From: JAVBKA01 sp031546715
Lineage (GTDB): Bacteria > Bacillota > Clostridia > Oscillospirales > UBA929
Direction: 5' to 3'
Assembly: GCA_031546715.1 (NCBI GenBank)
Contig: JAVBKA010000087.1
Location: 1-22,445 of the forward strand
DNA length: 22,445 nt
Shown here in pieces: positions 15,669-22,445 of this stretch (the first letter of the stretch is position 1; every line of letters starts with the position of its first letter). The position numbers were made by a program, and so were the translations under genes. The notes under the pieces are model-generated. The model searched no databases. It was not told the DNA's origin and saw only the letters and a list, made by a program, of their open reading frames with translations.

Positions 15669-15697
15669 ATTATATTAATATATACTTCCATTGTCAA
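15669..15697 (-). promoter_or_regulatory. Perfect-consensus promoter of the ATPase module
   Basis: On the minus strand TTGACA (15697-15692), exactly 17 bases, TATAAT (15674-15669). It drives the 260-residue gene, whose start lies about 40 bases downstream, and the two ATPase genes. No operator dyad is evident, suggesting constitutive, strong expression. For the divergent helicase gene, a TATAAA at 15720 could be a -10 element, but I see no well-spaced -35. Confidence 0.8.
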
Positions 15698-15743
15698 TTC
15701 TTTTTAAATCGGCAGAAATTATAAACTAGCAAATGGAGAGATT

Positions 15744-17324
15744 ATGTTTCAACTTTTTGACTGGCAGGTAAACTGCTTGGATGCGTGGAAAAACAATGAA
15801 TATCGGGGCATCGTAAATGTTGTAACTGGTGCGGGTAAGACAGTTCTTGCCTTGGCTGCTATCGATTATTTGCAAAATCATTTAATTTCGTGCCAAGACG
15901 TTGCTTGTTCGGACAAAATTGTGAAGCTTAAAGTTAAAATTATAGTTCCCCAAACATTTTTAGTTTCTCAGTGGAAAGAAGAGCTTCAAAGCAAGCTAAA
16001 CATCAACCCCAGTGAAATTGGTGTTTTTTGCGGATTGCATAAAGACACTGCTGACAAAAGGTTTATGATTTACGTTGTAAACTCTGCAAGAAATTCACTT
16101 TCAAGTCACATTTTAAACGATGTATCCTCCGACAACGCGGTTTTACTCATTGCAGATGAATGTCATAGATACACTTCTGGCGAGAATTCTAAAATCTTCG
16201 ATTTTTACTCATTACTTGATAAAACCCAAAACAAATATTTCTCTCTCGGTCTTTCTGCCACTCCTAAAACAGCTAGATACGAAGTCATCACCCGCGTTCT
16301 TGGCTCTGAATTTTTCAGTTATGGATTTGCCGATGCCTTGCACACGAAGATTATCAGCAATTTTCTTATTTTTAGCATTGGCGTTCGGTTTTCGGACAGT
16401 GAATTACTGGAGTATCTTGACCTGTCCGAACAGATCAGCATTCTCCATATTCGGCTGACGGCGGCATGTCCTGAGTTAAAAAGACTAACAAGCGACCTAT
16501 TTTTTGCAAGACTTGAAAGCTTGGCAAGCTCAGCCGCTGAGCCTCGCATTTCTGATATGGCGGCGACACTGATGACACTTTCCTACAGACGGAAGGCAAT
16601 CGTCTATTTAGCGGAGGAACGTATTAACTGCGCCCTTAGGCTAGTTTCGTATTTGGAAACTCATACAAAAATTATTGTCTTTTGTGAACGAATTGAAACA
16701 TCAGAGATACTTTATAGTCGCTTAAGGGAATTATATCCAAATCTAGTGGGTTTATATCATTCAGGGATGGACGTAAAGGTAAAAAAACGGGCATTGGAAC
16801 AATATAAATCCTCTGTATTGCGCATTTTAATTACCTGCAAGGCACTTGACGAGGGCTTAAATGTGCCTGATACAGACGTTGGCATAATTGTATCCTCAAG
16901 CAGCACTCTGCGGCAAAGGGTTCAAAGGCTTGGACGCATTTTGCGTAAGTCAAAGAAGATAAAGAAGTTATATTACCTATTTGTTGAAAACTCTAACGAA
17001 GATACCGCACTTTTATCGGATATGAACGACTCTATGACGGGAATTGTACCTATGCTCTATGGGCGTTTTAACGATGGTGCGTTTCACAATGAGCATTATG
17101 AGGTTCTTATGCGGCAAGTGATTTTACATATGGAGAAAAGTGCACTTAATTCAAAAATTATAAGTACTTTGCAACAAAATCTAGAATTAGGGTTAATACG
17201 TTGCGACTGGTGGATGGCGGAAAATGACTGCCGTAGCTGTATTGAGCTTGCTCGGAGTAAAGAGGAACGAAACTATTATATTGCCATGCTTTATGTAATA
17301 TTGGCTCGGCTTGATAAGTTGTAG
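15744..17324 (+). CDS. SF2 DEAD/DEAH-type helicase, XPB-like
   Basis: A 526-residue superfamily 2 ATPase/translocase. Motifs in order: FDWQ Q-motif-like start (residues 5-8), TGAGKT Walker A (28-33), IVPQTFLVSQW motif Ia, IADECHRY Walker B as DECH (138-141), LGLSATP motif III, KIIVFCERIET motif IV, CKALDEGLNVPDTDVG motif V and QRVQRLGRILR motif VI (391-401). No nuclease domain is attached. It is transcribed away from the ATPase operon across a 113-base divergent promoter region, with GGAGAG just before the ATG. Divergent pairing with BrxC/BrxD-like ATPases suggests a DNA translocase in the same system. A stand-alone repair helicase is the alternative. Confidence 0.85.
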   Translation: MFQLFDWQVNCLDAWKNNEYRGIVNVVTGAGKTVLALAAIDYLQNHLISCQDVACSDKIVKLKVKIIVPQTFLVSQWKEELQSKLNINPSEIGVFCGLHKDTADKRFMIYVVNSARNSLSSHILNDVSSDNAVLLIADECHRYTSGENSKIFDFYSLLDKTQNKYFSLGLSATPKTARYEVITRVLGSEFFSYGFADALHTKIISNFLIFSIGVRFSDSELLEYLDLSEQISILHIRLTAACPELKRLTSDLFFARLESLASSAAEPRISDMAATLMTLSYRRKAIVYLAEERINCALRLVSYLETHTKIIVFCERIETSEILYSRLRELYPNLVGLYHSGMDVKVKKRALEQYKSSVLRILITCKALDEGLNVPDTDVGIIVSSSSTLRQRVQRLGRILRKSKKIKKLYYLFVENSNEDTALLSDMNDSMTGIVPMLYGRFNDGAFHNEHYEVLMRQVILHMEKSALNSKIISTLQQNLELGLIRCDWWMAENDCRSCIELARSKEERNYYIAMLYVILARLDKL

Positions 17325-17391
17325 GCGCATTCCCCTACCATAAAATCCACCCAATTAGCCTACCTTTTATTTAATTTTCCGTTAAGTCTGT

Positions 17392-17420
17392 TTGTATTTC
17401 AGGGCCATTAATGATATACT
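17392..17420 (+). promoter_or_regulatory. Promoter of the alanine dehydrogenase remnant
   Basis: TTGTAT (17392-17397), 17 bases, TATACT (17415-17420), about 20 bases before the ribosome binding site (AAAGGGTGG) of the remnant. It looks still functional and could now feed transcription into recQ. Confidence 0.5.
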
Positions 17421-17454
17421 ATATATTCTTGTGCATTATGAAAGGGTGGTCGCT

Positions 17455-17659
17455 ATGTTAATCGGTTGTGTAAAAGAAATCAATCGGTACGAATATCGAG
17501 TCGGAATTACTCCCGACAATGTGCGGACTTACCATAGTCATGGGCAGATGAACTGCAGACAATGGTCTGGAGGCAGCATGCAAAAAGCTGACAGGTCTGA
17601 TGTCTGGTATAAACACCTACAACGGCGAGCTGGTTTGTGAAGCCGTTGCAGTGCATTAG
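17455..17659 (+). pseudogene. ald: Alanine dehydrogenase remnant with a large internal deletion
   Basis: The first about 30 codons from ATG 17455 read MLIGCVKEINRYEYRVGITP DNVRTY, the N-terminus of alanine dehydrogenase (NAD-dependent alanine/pyruvate interconversion). From about 17552 a different frame (+1) reads NGLEAACKKLTGLMSGINTY NGELVCEAVAVH and stops at 17659, which matches the C-terminus of the same family. The roughly 300 codons between, with the NAD-binding and catalytic residues, are missing, so the product cannot be an enzyme. The promoter and ribosome binding site are preserved, which implies a recent loss. The frame from 17455 runs on to a stop at 17640 through out-of-frame sequence. 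Confidence 0.75.
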
Positions 17660-17759
17660 GTATATCAACTAAAAAAGTTGAGGATGTTTTGTCTCAGCCC
17701 CGAAAGCTGTTTTTAGCAAATAGACCCAGAATATATCAGTAAAGTATTGGCGGTGCGCA

Positions 17760-19904
17760 ATGGTTCATAATCAAAATATTCTAGAGGGATTGCTCCGCCA
17801 ATACTTTGGACACAAGGTTTTTCGGGATGGGCAGCTTGATATCATCGAAGCCCTTATAAGCGGTAAAGATATCCTCGGCGTCATGCCCACAGGTGCGGGA
17901 AAATCCATGTGTTATCAGATTCCAGCACTAGCATTGGACGGAATCACGTTGGTTGTTTCGCCTCTCATTTCGCTAATGAAGGACCAAGTAGCCGCTCTCG
18001 TCGATGCGGGCGTGAGTGCGGCGTATCTCAACAGTTCCCTTACTGCGGCGCAGTATCGCGAGGCACTTCGCCGTGCAAGCCTTGGAGCTTACAAAATCAT
18101 TTACATAGCACCGGAACGGCTCTTGACGGATGACTTTCTGTCCTTCGCCCAAGGTGCAGATATTTCCCTTCTGGCAGTAGATGAAGCTCACTGTGTCTCT
18201 CACTGGGGGCAGGATTTTCGACCCAGCTATCTGAAAATTAGTGAATTCATAAAAGTTTTACCAAAAAAGCCGCCTGTTGCCGCTCTTACCGCAACAGCGA
18301 CCGCCGATGTACGGCAGGACATCGTTGCAGGACTTAACCTTGAATACCCTTTTGTGACGGTAACAGGCTTTGACAGGCAAAATTTATATTTTTCAGTGGC
18401 TGAACCAAAAGATAAATACGCTGAATTGCTAACAATTCTTCAAAGTCAAGGCGACAAAAGCGGGATTATTTACTGCTCAACTCGCAAAACTGTTGAGGAA
18501 GTTTACAGCAATTTATCAAGTGATGGCTATTCCGTTGCCAGATATCACGCAGGGCTGAAGGATTACGAACGGCACGAAAGCCAAGACGACTTTATTTACG
18601 ATAGAAAACAGATTATCGTCGCCACAAACGCCTTCGGAATGGGAATCGACAAGTCCAATGTGTCCTTTGTGGTTCACTACAACATGCCTAAAAATATTGA
18701 AAGCTATTACCAAGAAGCAGGGCGTGCCGGTCGGGACGGCGAGCCTGCCCAATGTATTTTGTTGTACAGCGGTCAGGATGTCCGAACCTGCCGATTTTTT
18801 ATTGACAACCCTGATGATAACTCCGAACTGTCTGACGAGCAAAAGCAGCTTATTTACAAAAAAGATTTAGACCGCCTCAAAAGCATGACAATTTACTCAA
18901 CAACTTCCGACTGCTTGCGACAATTCATACTGCGGTACTTTGGCGAAATGGCTGACGGCTTTTGCGGTAGCTGCGGCAACTGCGATACCAAGTTTGAAGA
19001 GCTGGATATGACTGTTGAGGCGCAGAAAATTTTGTCCTGCGTTGCTAGATTCAAGCAAGTCAACCGAAGCTTTGGTCGCACCATGCTTGCAGATGTGTTA
19101 CATGGCAGTCAAGGCGAAAAAGTGAAAAGTTTCGGGTTGGACAAGCTTTCCACATACGGAATTTTGAGCGGTGTAACTTCAAAACGGATATTCAAAATGA
19201 TAGATGTGCTTATCGAATACGGTTACCTACAGCAATCTGGCGGCGAATATCCAACGTTGCAGCTCACGGAAAAATCTGACGATATTCTGCGGCGAGGTCA
19301 CACCCTGACCATGAAATTACCCAAAGAAATTGAAGACCGCAAGACGGCTAAGGCAGACAAACGTACAGCCAAAAACCGCACTATAAGCGGCGAAATAAAC
19401 GAAAAACTCCTCAGCGAACTTAAAACACTTCGCACAAAGCTTGCAAGCGAAGCAAATATGCCTTCATACATAGTTTTTTCTAATGCAACCCTTCATGATA
19501 TGTGCGTGAAGCTACCAAGGGCACCGAATGCACTTTTAAGCGTTTCAGGCGTTGGCAGCAGGAAAGCTGAAAAGTATGGCGAACTGTTTTTGGACGTCAT
19601 ACGAAAGCATGTCGAGTACGGGATGAGTGCCTCCGAAGCCGAATACGATGCGAAGCCTGCACCTTCAAACAAGCGAGCGAACGATACAATGCCTGCACCT
19701 ACAAACAAGCAGGGGGCAACGGACAGTCCGTTATACTCACATAAAAGATGGACAGAGCAAGAGGACTTGCTTCTTCAAAATGAATATGAAAACGGCGACA
19801 CCTTAGTTGAAATGACAGTCTCGCATTTAAGAACGGAAACGGCAATTCTAAGTAGACTTAAGAAGTTTGAGCTTATTCATATGTATAACGACTATTTGAT
19901 TTGA
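17760..19904 (+). CDS. recQ: ATP-dependent DNA helicase RecQ
   Basis: A 714-residue 3'-5' helicase for recombination and replication-fork repair. It has Walker A TGAGKS (44-49), DEAH (141-144) followed by the aromatic-rich CVSHWGQDFRPSY loop, TATATADVR, and a QEAGRAGRDG motif VI. The RQC zinc site is formed by C385, C402, C405 and C408. An HRDC domain (about 540-620, LLSELKTLRTKLA...SGVGSRKAEKYG) follows, then a Pro/Ala/Asn linker with an internal duplication, then a C-terminal helical domain (WTEQEDLLL...TAILSRLKKF) found in many Firmicute RecQ proteins. The ribosome binding site (GGCGGTG) is weak. It is adjacent to the SF2 helicase module but separated by the ald remnant, so it is probably a house gene. 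Confidence 0.96.
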   Translation: MVHNQNILEGLLRQYFGHKVFRDGQLDIIEALISGKDILGVMPTGAGKSMCYQIPALALDGITLVVSPLISLMKDQVAALVDAGVSAAYLNSSLTAAQYREALRRASLGAYKIIYIAPERLLTDDFLSFAQGADISLLAVDEAHCVSHWGQDFRPSYLKISEFIKVLPKKPPVAALTATATADVRQDIVAGLNLEYPFVTVTGFDRQNLYFSVAEPKDKYAELLTILQSQGDKSGIIYCSTRKTVEEVYSNLSSDGYSVARYHAGLKDYERHESQDDFIYDRKQIIVATNAFGMGIDKSNVSFVVHYNMPKNIESYYQEAGRAGRDGEPAQCILLYSGQDVRTCRFFIDNPDDNSELSDEQKQLIYKKDLDRLKSMTIYSTTSDCLRQFILRYFGEMADGFCGSCGNCDTKFEELDMTVEAQKILSCVARFKQVNRSFGRTMLADVLHGSQGEKVKSFGLDKLSTYGILSGVTSKRIFKMIDVLIEYGYLQQSGGEYPTLQLTEKSDDILRRGHTLTMKLPKEIEDRKTAKADKRTAKNRTISGEINEKLLSELKTLRTKLASEANMPSYIVFSNATLHDMCVKLPRAPNALLSVSGVGSRKAEKYGELFLDVIRKHVEYGMSASEAEYDAKPAPSNKRANDTMPAPTNKQGATDSPLYSHKRWTEQEDLLLQNEYENGDTLVEMTVSHLRTETAILSRLKKFELIHMYNDYLI
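19656..19711 (+). repeat. Short direct repeat in the recQ linker
   Basis: GCCTGCACCTTCAAACAAGC at 19656-19675 recurs at 19692-19711 with one change, 36 bases apart. It encodes PAPSNK and PAPTNK in the flexible linker between the HRDC domain and the C-terminal domain, consistent with in-frame tandem duplication. Confidence 0.8.
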
Positions 19905-19934
19905 CAGCCCCGCCTAACAAGAAGTATAAACGAC

Positions 19935-19973
19935 TTAGAGGTTATATACCACAAAATGGTATATAACCTCTAA
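19935..19973. terminator. Hairpin between convergent recQ and anti-sigma genes
   Basis: Perfect 17-base arms (19935-19951 and 19957-19973, core AGAGGTTATATACC) with loop CAAAA. It sits between two convergent genes, 30 bases after the recQ stop and 11 bases beyond the anti-sigma stop. Neither side has a clean T tract, so it may act as a weak bidirectional terminator or an RNA 3'-end protector. Confidence 0.6.
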
Positions 19974-19984
19974 AACGCACCTAT

Positions 19985-20740
19985 TTAATGATGACCGCAG
20001 CCGTCATGGTCGGTCGCCGAATTTTCATCGTCATCGGCTTCGTCCGTGCCGCAGTGTGACCTTGTGCGCTCTTTTATTTCGCTGATGGAATCAGACTTGC
20101 AGTTCTCTAACGTGGCTGTGGGGTCAACGTTTTGCAGGTCGAGGATGGCGAGATATTTTGCAGGACTTAGGTGGCACTTATCAGAGGTTTCCTTGATTTC
20201 TTCCGTAACAGCAAAAACGTCTGCCTCGGCATTTAGCTCACGAGCTTGAAGAATTGCGTCAACAGTGGTCTTAAGCTGTGATATGAGCCGAGAGTCATCG
20301 CCCTTGGGGGTTTGCACGGTTAGCGACAAAAGTCCGTTTTTGCTGAGATAGTTTTTGTCTGCCATTGTGGTGACTAATTCCTCTACAGCATGGTCAATGC
20401 TGGAATGGCGGATATTTACTTCATTAATCAGTGCAGTGCTTTCGTCATTGTATGCCGATATGGCGATTACCTTGCCGAACTGATTTACTGTAAGCTCAAT
20501 GGAAGGATTAACGTCGATATCAACGTATGCACTGGCTGTAAAATAAAGATTATATGAAATTCCCGCGGAGAAAAAGGCTAAAACCAGAGAAGCGGCAATA
20601 ACAGCGAGCTTTTTGAGGCTAAAAACAGGTCTACTTGTGCCGTTCTCTATTTTAGAGCGCAAAAAACTATATGTGTCCGACTTTAGCTTTTCTTCAGCAT
20701 GTACTTTGTCGAGAGCTGTTTGAAAATTTTTGTCTATCAT
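19985..20740 (-). CDS. RsgI-like anti-sigma factor, single-pass membrane protein
   Basis: A 251-residue membrane protein: a cytoplasmic N-terminal 44 residues that should bind the sigma factor, one membrane helix (about 45-67), then the extracytoplasmic domain beginning ASAYVDIDVNPSIELTVNQF, a hallmark of RsgI-type anti-sigma proteins. The tail is acidic and ends in a Cys/His cluster (DHDGCGHH) with a further Cys upstream, a possible metal-binding or redox-sensing end. The ATG at 20740 overlaps the sigma gene's stop by four bases (ATGA), the usual coupling for a sigma/anti-sigma pair. Signal and target genes are unknown. Confidence 0.85.
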   Translation of the reverse strand: MIDKNFQTALDKVHAEEKLKSDTYSFLRSKIENGTSRPVFSLKKLAVIAASLVLAFFSAGISYNLYFTASAYVDIDVNPSIELTVNQFGKVIAISAYNDESTALINEVNIRHSSIDHAVEELVTTMADKNYLSKNGLLSLTVQTPKGDDSRLISQLKTTVDAILQARELNAEADVFAVTEEIKETSDKCHLSPAKYLAILDLQNVDPTATLENCKSDSISEIKERTRSHCGTDEADDDENSATDHDGCGHH

Positions 20741-21216
20741 TGAAACTCGCCTCCTAACTGCACTTTTAACTCAGCTTTTGCACGTTTTAACCACGTATAA
20801 ACAGTGTTTTCGTTCACATTTAGAATATTGCTGATTTCAGGAGCGGTATAGCCTTCATAATAGAATAGATATATGACGTCTTTGTACTTTTTTGGAAGCC
20901 GCAACACATTTTCCAGCAGCTCCCAGTCATTTTCTTGCAAATAAAAGGGTTCTGCGGACATATCGTCAATTGACTGCACCTTTTTGCGAAAAAAACTTTT
21001 ATAAATGTCCTTACATGCATTAATTGCAACACGAATAATCCATGCTTTTTCATGGACCGAGCTTTCAAAGGAATGCTCATAGAGGATGTATTTCAAGAAA
21101 ACCTCTTGAAATACATCCTCTGCATCGCTGTAACTTTTTAGATGTAAAAAGCATATTCGGCGAACAGTGTCGGCATACAAATCAAGAGCTCTGCTCGCCT
21201 CGATTTCGCTTTTCAT
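20737..21216 (-). CDS. ECF-type sigma factor
   Basis: A 159-residue sigma factor with only regions 2 and 4. Region 2 (about 12-75) includes SYSDAEDVFQEVFLKY and KAWIIRVAINACKDIYK. Region 4 (about 105-155) is KKYKDVIYLFYYEGYTAPEI followed by a helix-turn-helix NVNENTVYTWLKRAKAEL. AGGAG lies seven bases before the ATG at 21216. It is followed by its overlapping anti-sigma gene and preceded on the same strand, 53 bases away, by the secreted Cys/His-repeat protein gene, so the three may be one operon and autoregulated. The 53-base gap holds a loose inverted repeat, ATACTAATT/AATTAGTAT (21230-21238 with 21262-21270). Confidence 0.92.
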   Translation of the reverse strand: MKSEIEASRALDLYADTVRRICFLHLKSYSDAEDVFQEVFLKYILYEHSFESSVHEKAWIIRVAINACKDIYKSFFRKKVQSIDDMSAEPFYLQENDWELLENVLRLPKKYKDVIYLFYYEGYTAPEISNILNVNENTVYTWLKRAKAELKVQLGGEFQ

Positions 21217-21269
21217 ACAAACTCCTGTTATACTAATTTCTATTTAACTCTTTTTATTGAGAATTAGTA

Positions 21270-21629
21270 TTATCGACCGCAGCACCCGCCGGAACGTCTG
21301 TTGTTATAATTGCAGTAATAATCATAGTCGTATGCGTAATCCTGAGGGAAATAGGTGACGCCGTCATGCTCGTGGATATCGGTTTCTGTGCAGTCTTCAA
21401 CAGTGCAAAGTTCGTGATAATCGTGACCATCGCCGTAGAAGTGCCCGCAGTAATTTCTGCCACTATGTCTGTGATAGCCTGCAATGTCGCAGTCTTCAAC
21501 ACCGCAGATAGCGTAACGCGTGTCGAGTTTAGTTGTGGTTTTTGCTGTGCGGCTGGCTGCAAGCACTGTAACTGGTAGAATCGCAAGTAGCAAAACCAGT
21601 ACAGCGGCAATTGAAATAGTTTTTTTCAT
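21270..21629 (-). CDS. Secreted protein with two Cys/His metal-like repeats
   Basis: A 119-residue protein starting at ATG 21629, chosen for an AGGAGGT ribosome binding site six bases upstream; a longer frame to 21692 lacks one. Residues 1-24 form a clear signal peptide ending VTVLAA. The mature part has two copies of C-x4-C-x5-H-x-H: C42/C47/H53/H55 and C75/C80/H86/H88, joined by NYCGHFYGDGHDYHE, which is also rich in His and Cys. The tail is Asp/Tyr-rich and ends GGCCGR. The repeat spacing suggests metal (zinc) binding outside the membrane; this is inferred from residues only. Its place next to the ECF sigma/anti-sigma pair, whose anti-sigma tail is also Cys/His-rich, suggests a shared envelope or metal response. 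Confidence 0.8.
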   Translation of the reverse strand: MKKTISIAAVLVLLLAILPVTVLAASRTAKTTTKLDTRYAICGVEDCDIAGYHRHSGRNYCGHFYGDGHDYHELCTVEDCTETDIHEHDGVTYFPQDYAYDYDYYCNYNNRRSGGCCGR

Positions 21630-21839
21630 TTTCGACCTCCTAAATTTAACCTTGTCATATATAATACGATTGTGAAATGCAAATCCTTTCAAAAAATGAA
21701 AATTATTTTTTGTTTAGCTTAATTTTACTTAATCGTAGATCGCTTACGCTGCATTTATTTCTAAATAATACCATAGATTTATACAAAAATCCAGTAACAA
21801 ATAAATTTATTCTAAAACCACAAAACACAAGCGCAAAAC

Positions 21840-21866
21840 AAGCGGAGGCAGTTACTGCCTCCGCTT
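21840..21866 (-). terminator. Intrinsic terminator after the iron-sulfur protein gene
   Basis: AAGCGGAGGCA and its complement enclose a GTTAC loop, and on the minus strand the stem is followed by TTTGTTTTGCG. It lies 20 bases beyond the stop codon of the iron-sulfur gene. The remaining 21630-21839 is A+T-rich and holds no gene that I can support; it should contain the promoter of the secreted protein gene, possibly near TATTAT at 21659-21664. Confidence 0.8.
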
Positions 21867-21886
21867 GTTCAATAAATATCCTAAAA

Positions 21887-22445
21887 CTATCTCTCCAGCA
21901 CGTCTCCGCCGGTTGAGAGGGTGACAATCTGCCAAGGAATCATTTTTTGCGAATTCTTCAGCGCAGTCACGGTTGCGTGTTCAATTCCTCCGCAGCAAGG
22001 AACCTCCATGCGCACAACTGTGACGGATTTAATGTTATTTTTGCTGATAATTGCGGTCAGTTTTTCGCTGTAATCACCATCGTCAAGCTTTGGGCAGCCG
22101 ATAAGAGTGATTTTTCCGCGCATAAAGTCGTTGTGAAAGCTTCCACTTGCGTATGCGGCGCAGTCAGCGGCTATCAATAGGTTAGCTCCGTCAAAATACG
22201 GCGCATTTACTGGCACGAGCTTTATTTGTACAGGCCATTGGTTAAGCTCAGAGGTTGTGCTTACCTGTGCAGGAGCTGGTGCGGCAGTGGACGCTTCGCG
22301 TTTAATTGCCTTGGCGTTAGAGCCTGGGCAGCCACATGGCAAATCCTTTTCTTTGTTTTCCATATTCTTCTTTACCTCATCTTCATTAAACTCAAGTGCT
22401 TCTCGTTCTTCAAAAGTAATTGCTGCGGTTGGACAAACCGGCAGA
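21887..22445 (-). CDS. Ferredoxin-like iron-sulfur protein, 5' end beyond the window
   Basis: The reading frame stays open to the window edge, and its first visible residues are LPVCPTAAITF, the end of a 4Fe-4S ferredoxin motif. The real start is therefore outside, and the ATG at 22363 is internal. A linker leads to CGCPGS, then a conserved domain with ELNQWPVQIKLVPVNAPYF, LLIAADCAAYA, FHNDFMRGK, LIGCPKLDD and VRMEVPCCGG, which I recall from two-part ferredoxin-like proteins common in Clostridia and other anaerobes. The Cys in AADC, GCPK and PCCGG could hold a second cluster. Function is probably electron transfer; partners are unknown. A terminator follows at 21840-21866. Confidence 0.85.
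   Translation of the reverse strand, partial: LPVCPTAAITFEEREALEFNEDEVKKNMENKEKDLPCGCPGSNAKAIKREASTAAPAPAQVSTTSELNQWPVQIKLVPVNAPYFDGANLLIAADCAAYASGSFHNDFMRGKITLIGCPKLDDGDYSEKLTAIISKNNIKSVTVVRMEVPCCGGIEHATVTALKNSQKMIPWQIVTLSTGGDVLER

Noticed and set aside
12444..17324. Calling the ATPase/helicase cluster a BREX system
   Set aside because: Only BrxC/BrxD-like ATPases are present; PglZ, PglX/methylase, BrxA/B and Lon-like BrxL are missing from the window.
17392..17640. An 82-residue open frame as a real gene
   Set aside because: Its middle matches the alanine dehydrogenase N-terminus and then runs out of frame through the C-terminal remnant; it also begins inside the promoter.
17665..17681. 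Hairpin TCAACT/AGTTGA between the ald remnant and recQ as a terminator
   Set aside because: The stem is only six A+T-rich base pairs and no T tract follows on either strand.
21254..21610. A 118-residue frame overlapping the secreted protein gene
   Set aside because: It lacks a ribosome binding site and gives low-complexity Thr/Ile/Ala-rich sequence; the other frame has a signal peptide, Cys/His repeats and AGGAGGT.
1..22445. CRISPR arrays, tRNA or rRNA genes, transposase genes
   Set aside because: No regularly spaced repeats, no tRNA-like cloverleaf or rRNA segments, and no transposase motifs were noticed when reading both strands.

Overview
The window looks like chromosomal DNA from a low-to-medium G+C Firmicute, probably an anaerobic member of the Clostridia. 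Reasons: a class 1B (PyrK/PyrD) dihydroorotate dehydrogenase, strong GGAGG ribosome binding sites and SigA-type promoters, a DUF1015 gene, an RsgI-like anti-sigma factor, and a two-part ferredoxin-like protein. I do not assign a species.

Left part (1-12360): nucleotide synthesis. On the minus strand are pyrK-pyrD, the flavin transferase gene apbE, a small membrane-protein gene and a 55-residue membrane-protein gene. On the plus strand follow DUF1015-pyrC-pyrF (overlapping, translationally coupled) and then, from their own promoter, carA-carB-guaA, closed by a strong terminator. Together these supply carbamoyl phosphate synthesis, dihydroorotase, dihydroorotate oxidation and OMP decarboxylation, plus the last step to GMP. 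pyrB and pyrE are not in the window.

The most striking biology is in this part. CarA keeps the fold of the small subunit of carbamoyl phosphate synthetase, but the nucleophile Cys, the catalytic His and the GPGDP-type oxyanion region are all replaced. GuaA is present only as the ATP-pyrophosphatase/dimerisation half, without a glutaminase domain. Two adjacent glutamine amidotransferases have therefore lost glutaminase function in one operon, which suggests direct use of free ammonia. PyrC is also unusually compact, and carA seems to start at a non-canonical ATT codon.

Middle part (12444-17324): an accessory module of three minus-strand genes (an unrecognised 260-residue protein and two BrxC/BrxD/DUF2791-like P-loop ATPases) running from a perfect-consensus promoter, with a divergent XPB-like SF2 helicase. 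This is a candidate genome-defence or DNA-processing system; the assignment rests on domain types, not on a match to a named system. It is followed by an internally deleted remnant of alanine dehydrogenase (17455-17659).

Right part (17760-22445): a full-length recQ, then on the minus strand a small secreted Cys/His-repeat protein, an ECF sigma factor and an RsgI-like anti-sigma factor. The window ends in the 3' part of an iron-sulfur protein gene whose start lies beyond the edge. I saw no tRNA, rRNA, CRISPR array or intact insertion sequence.
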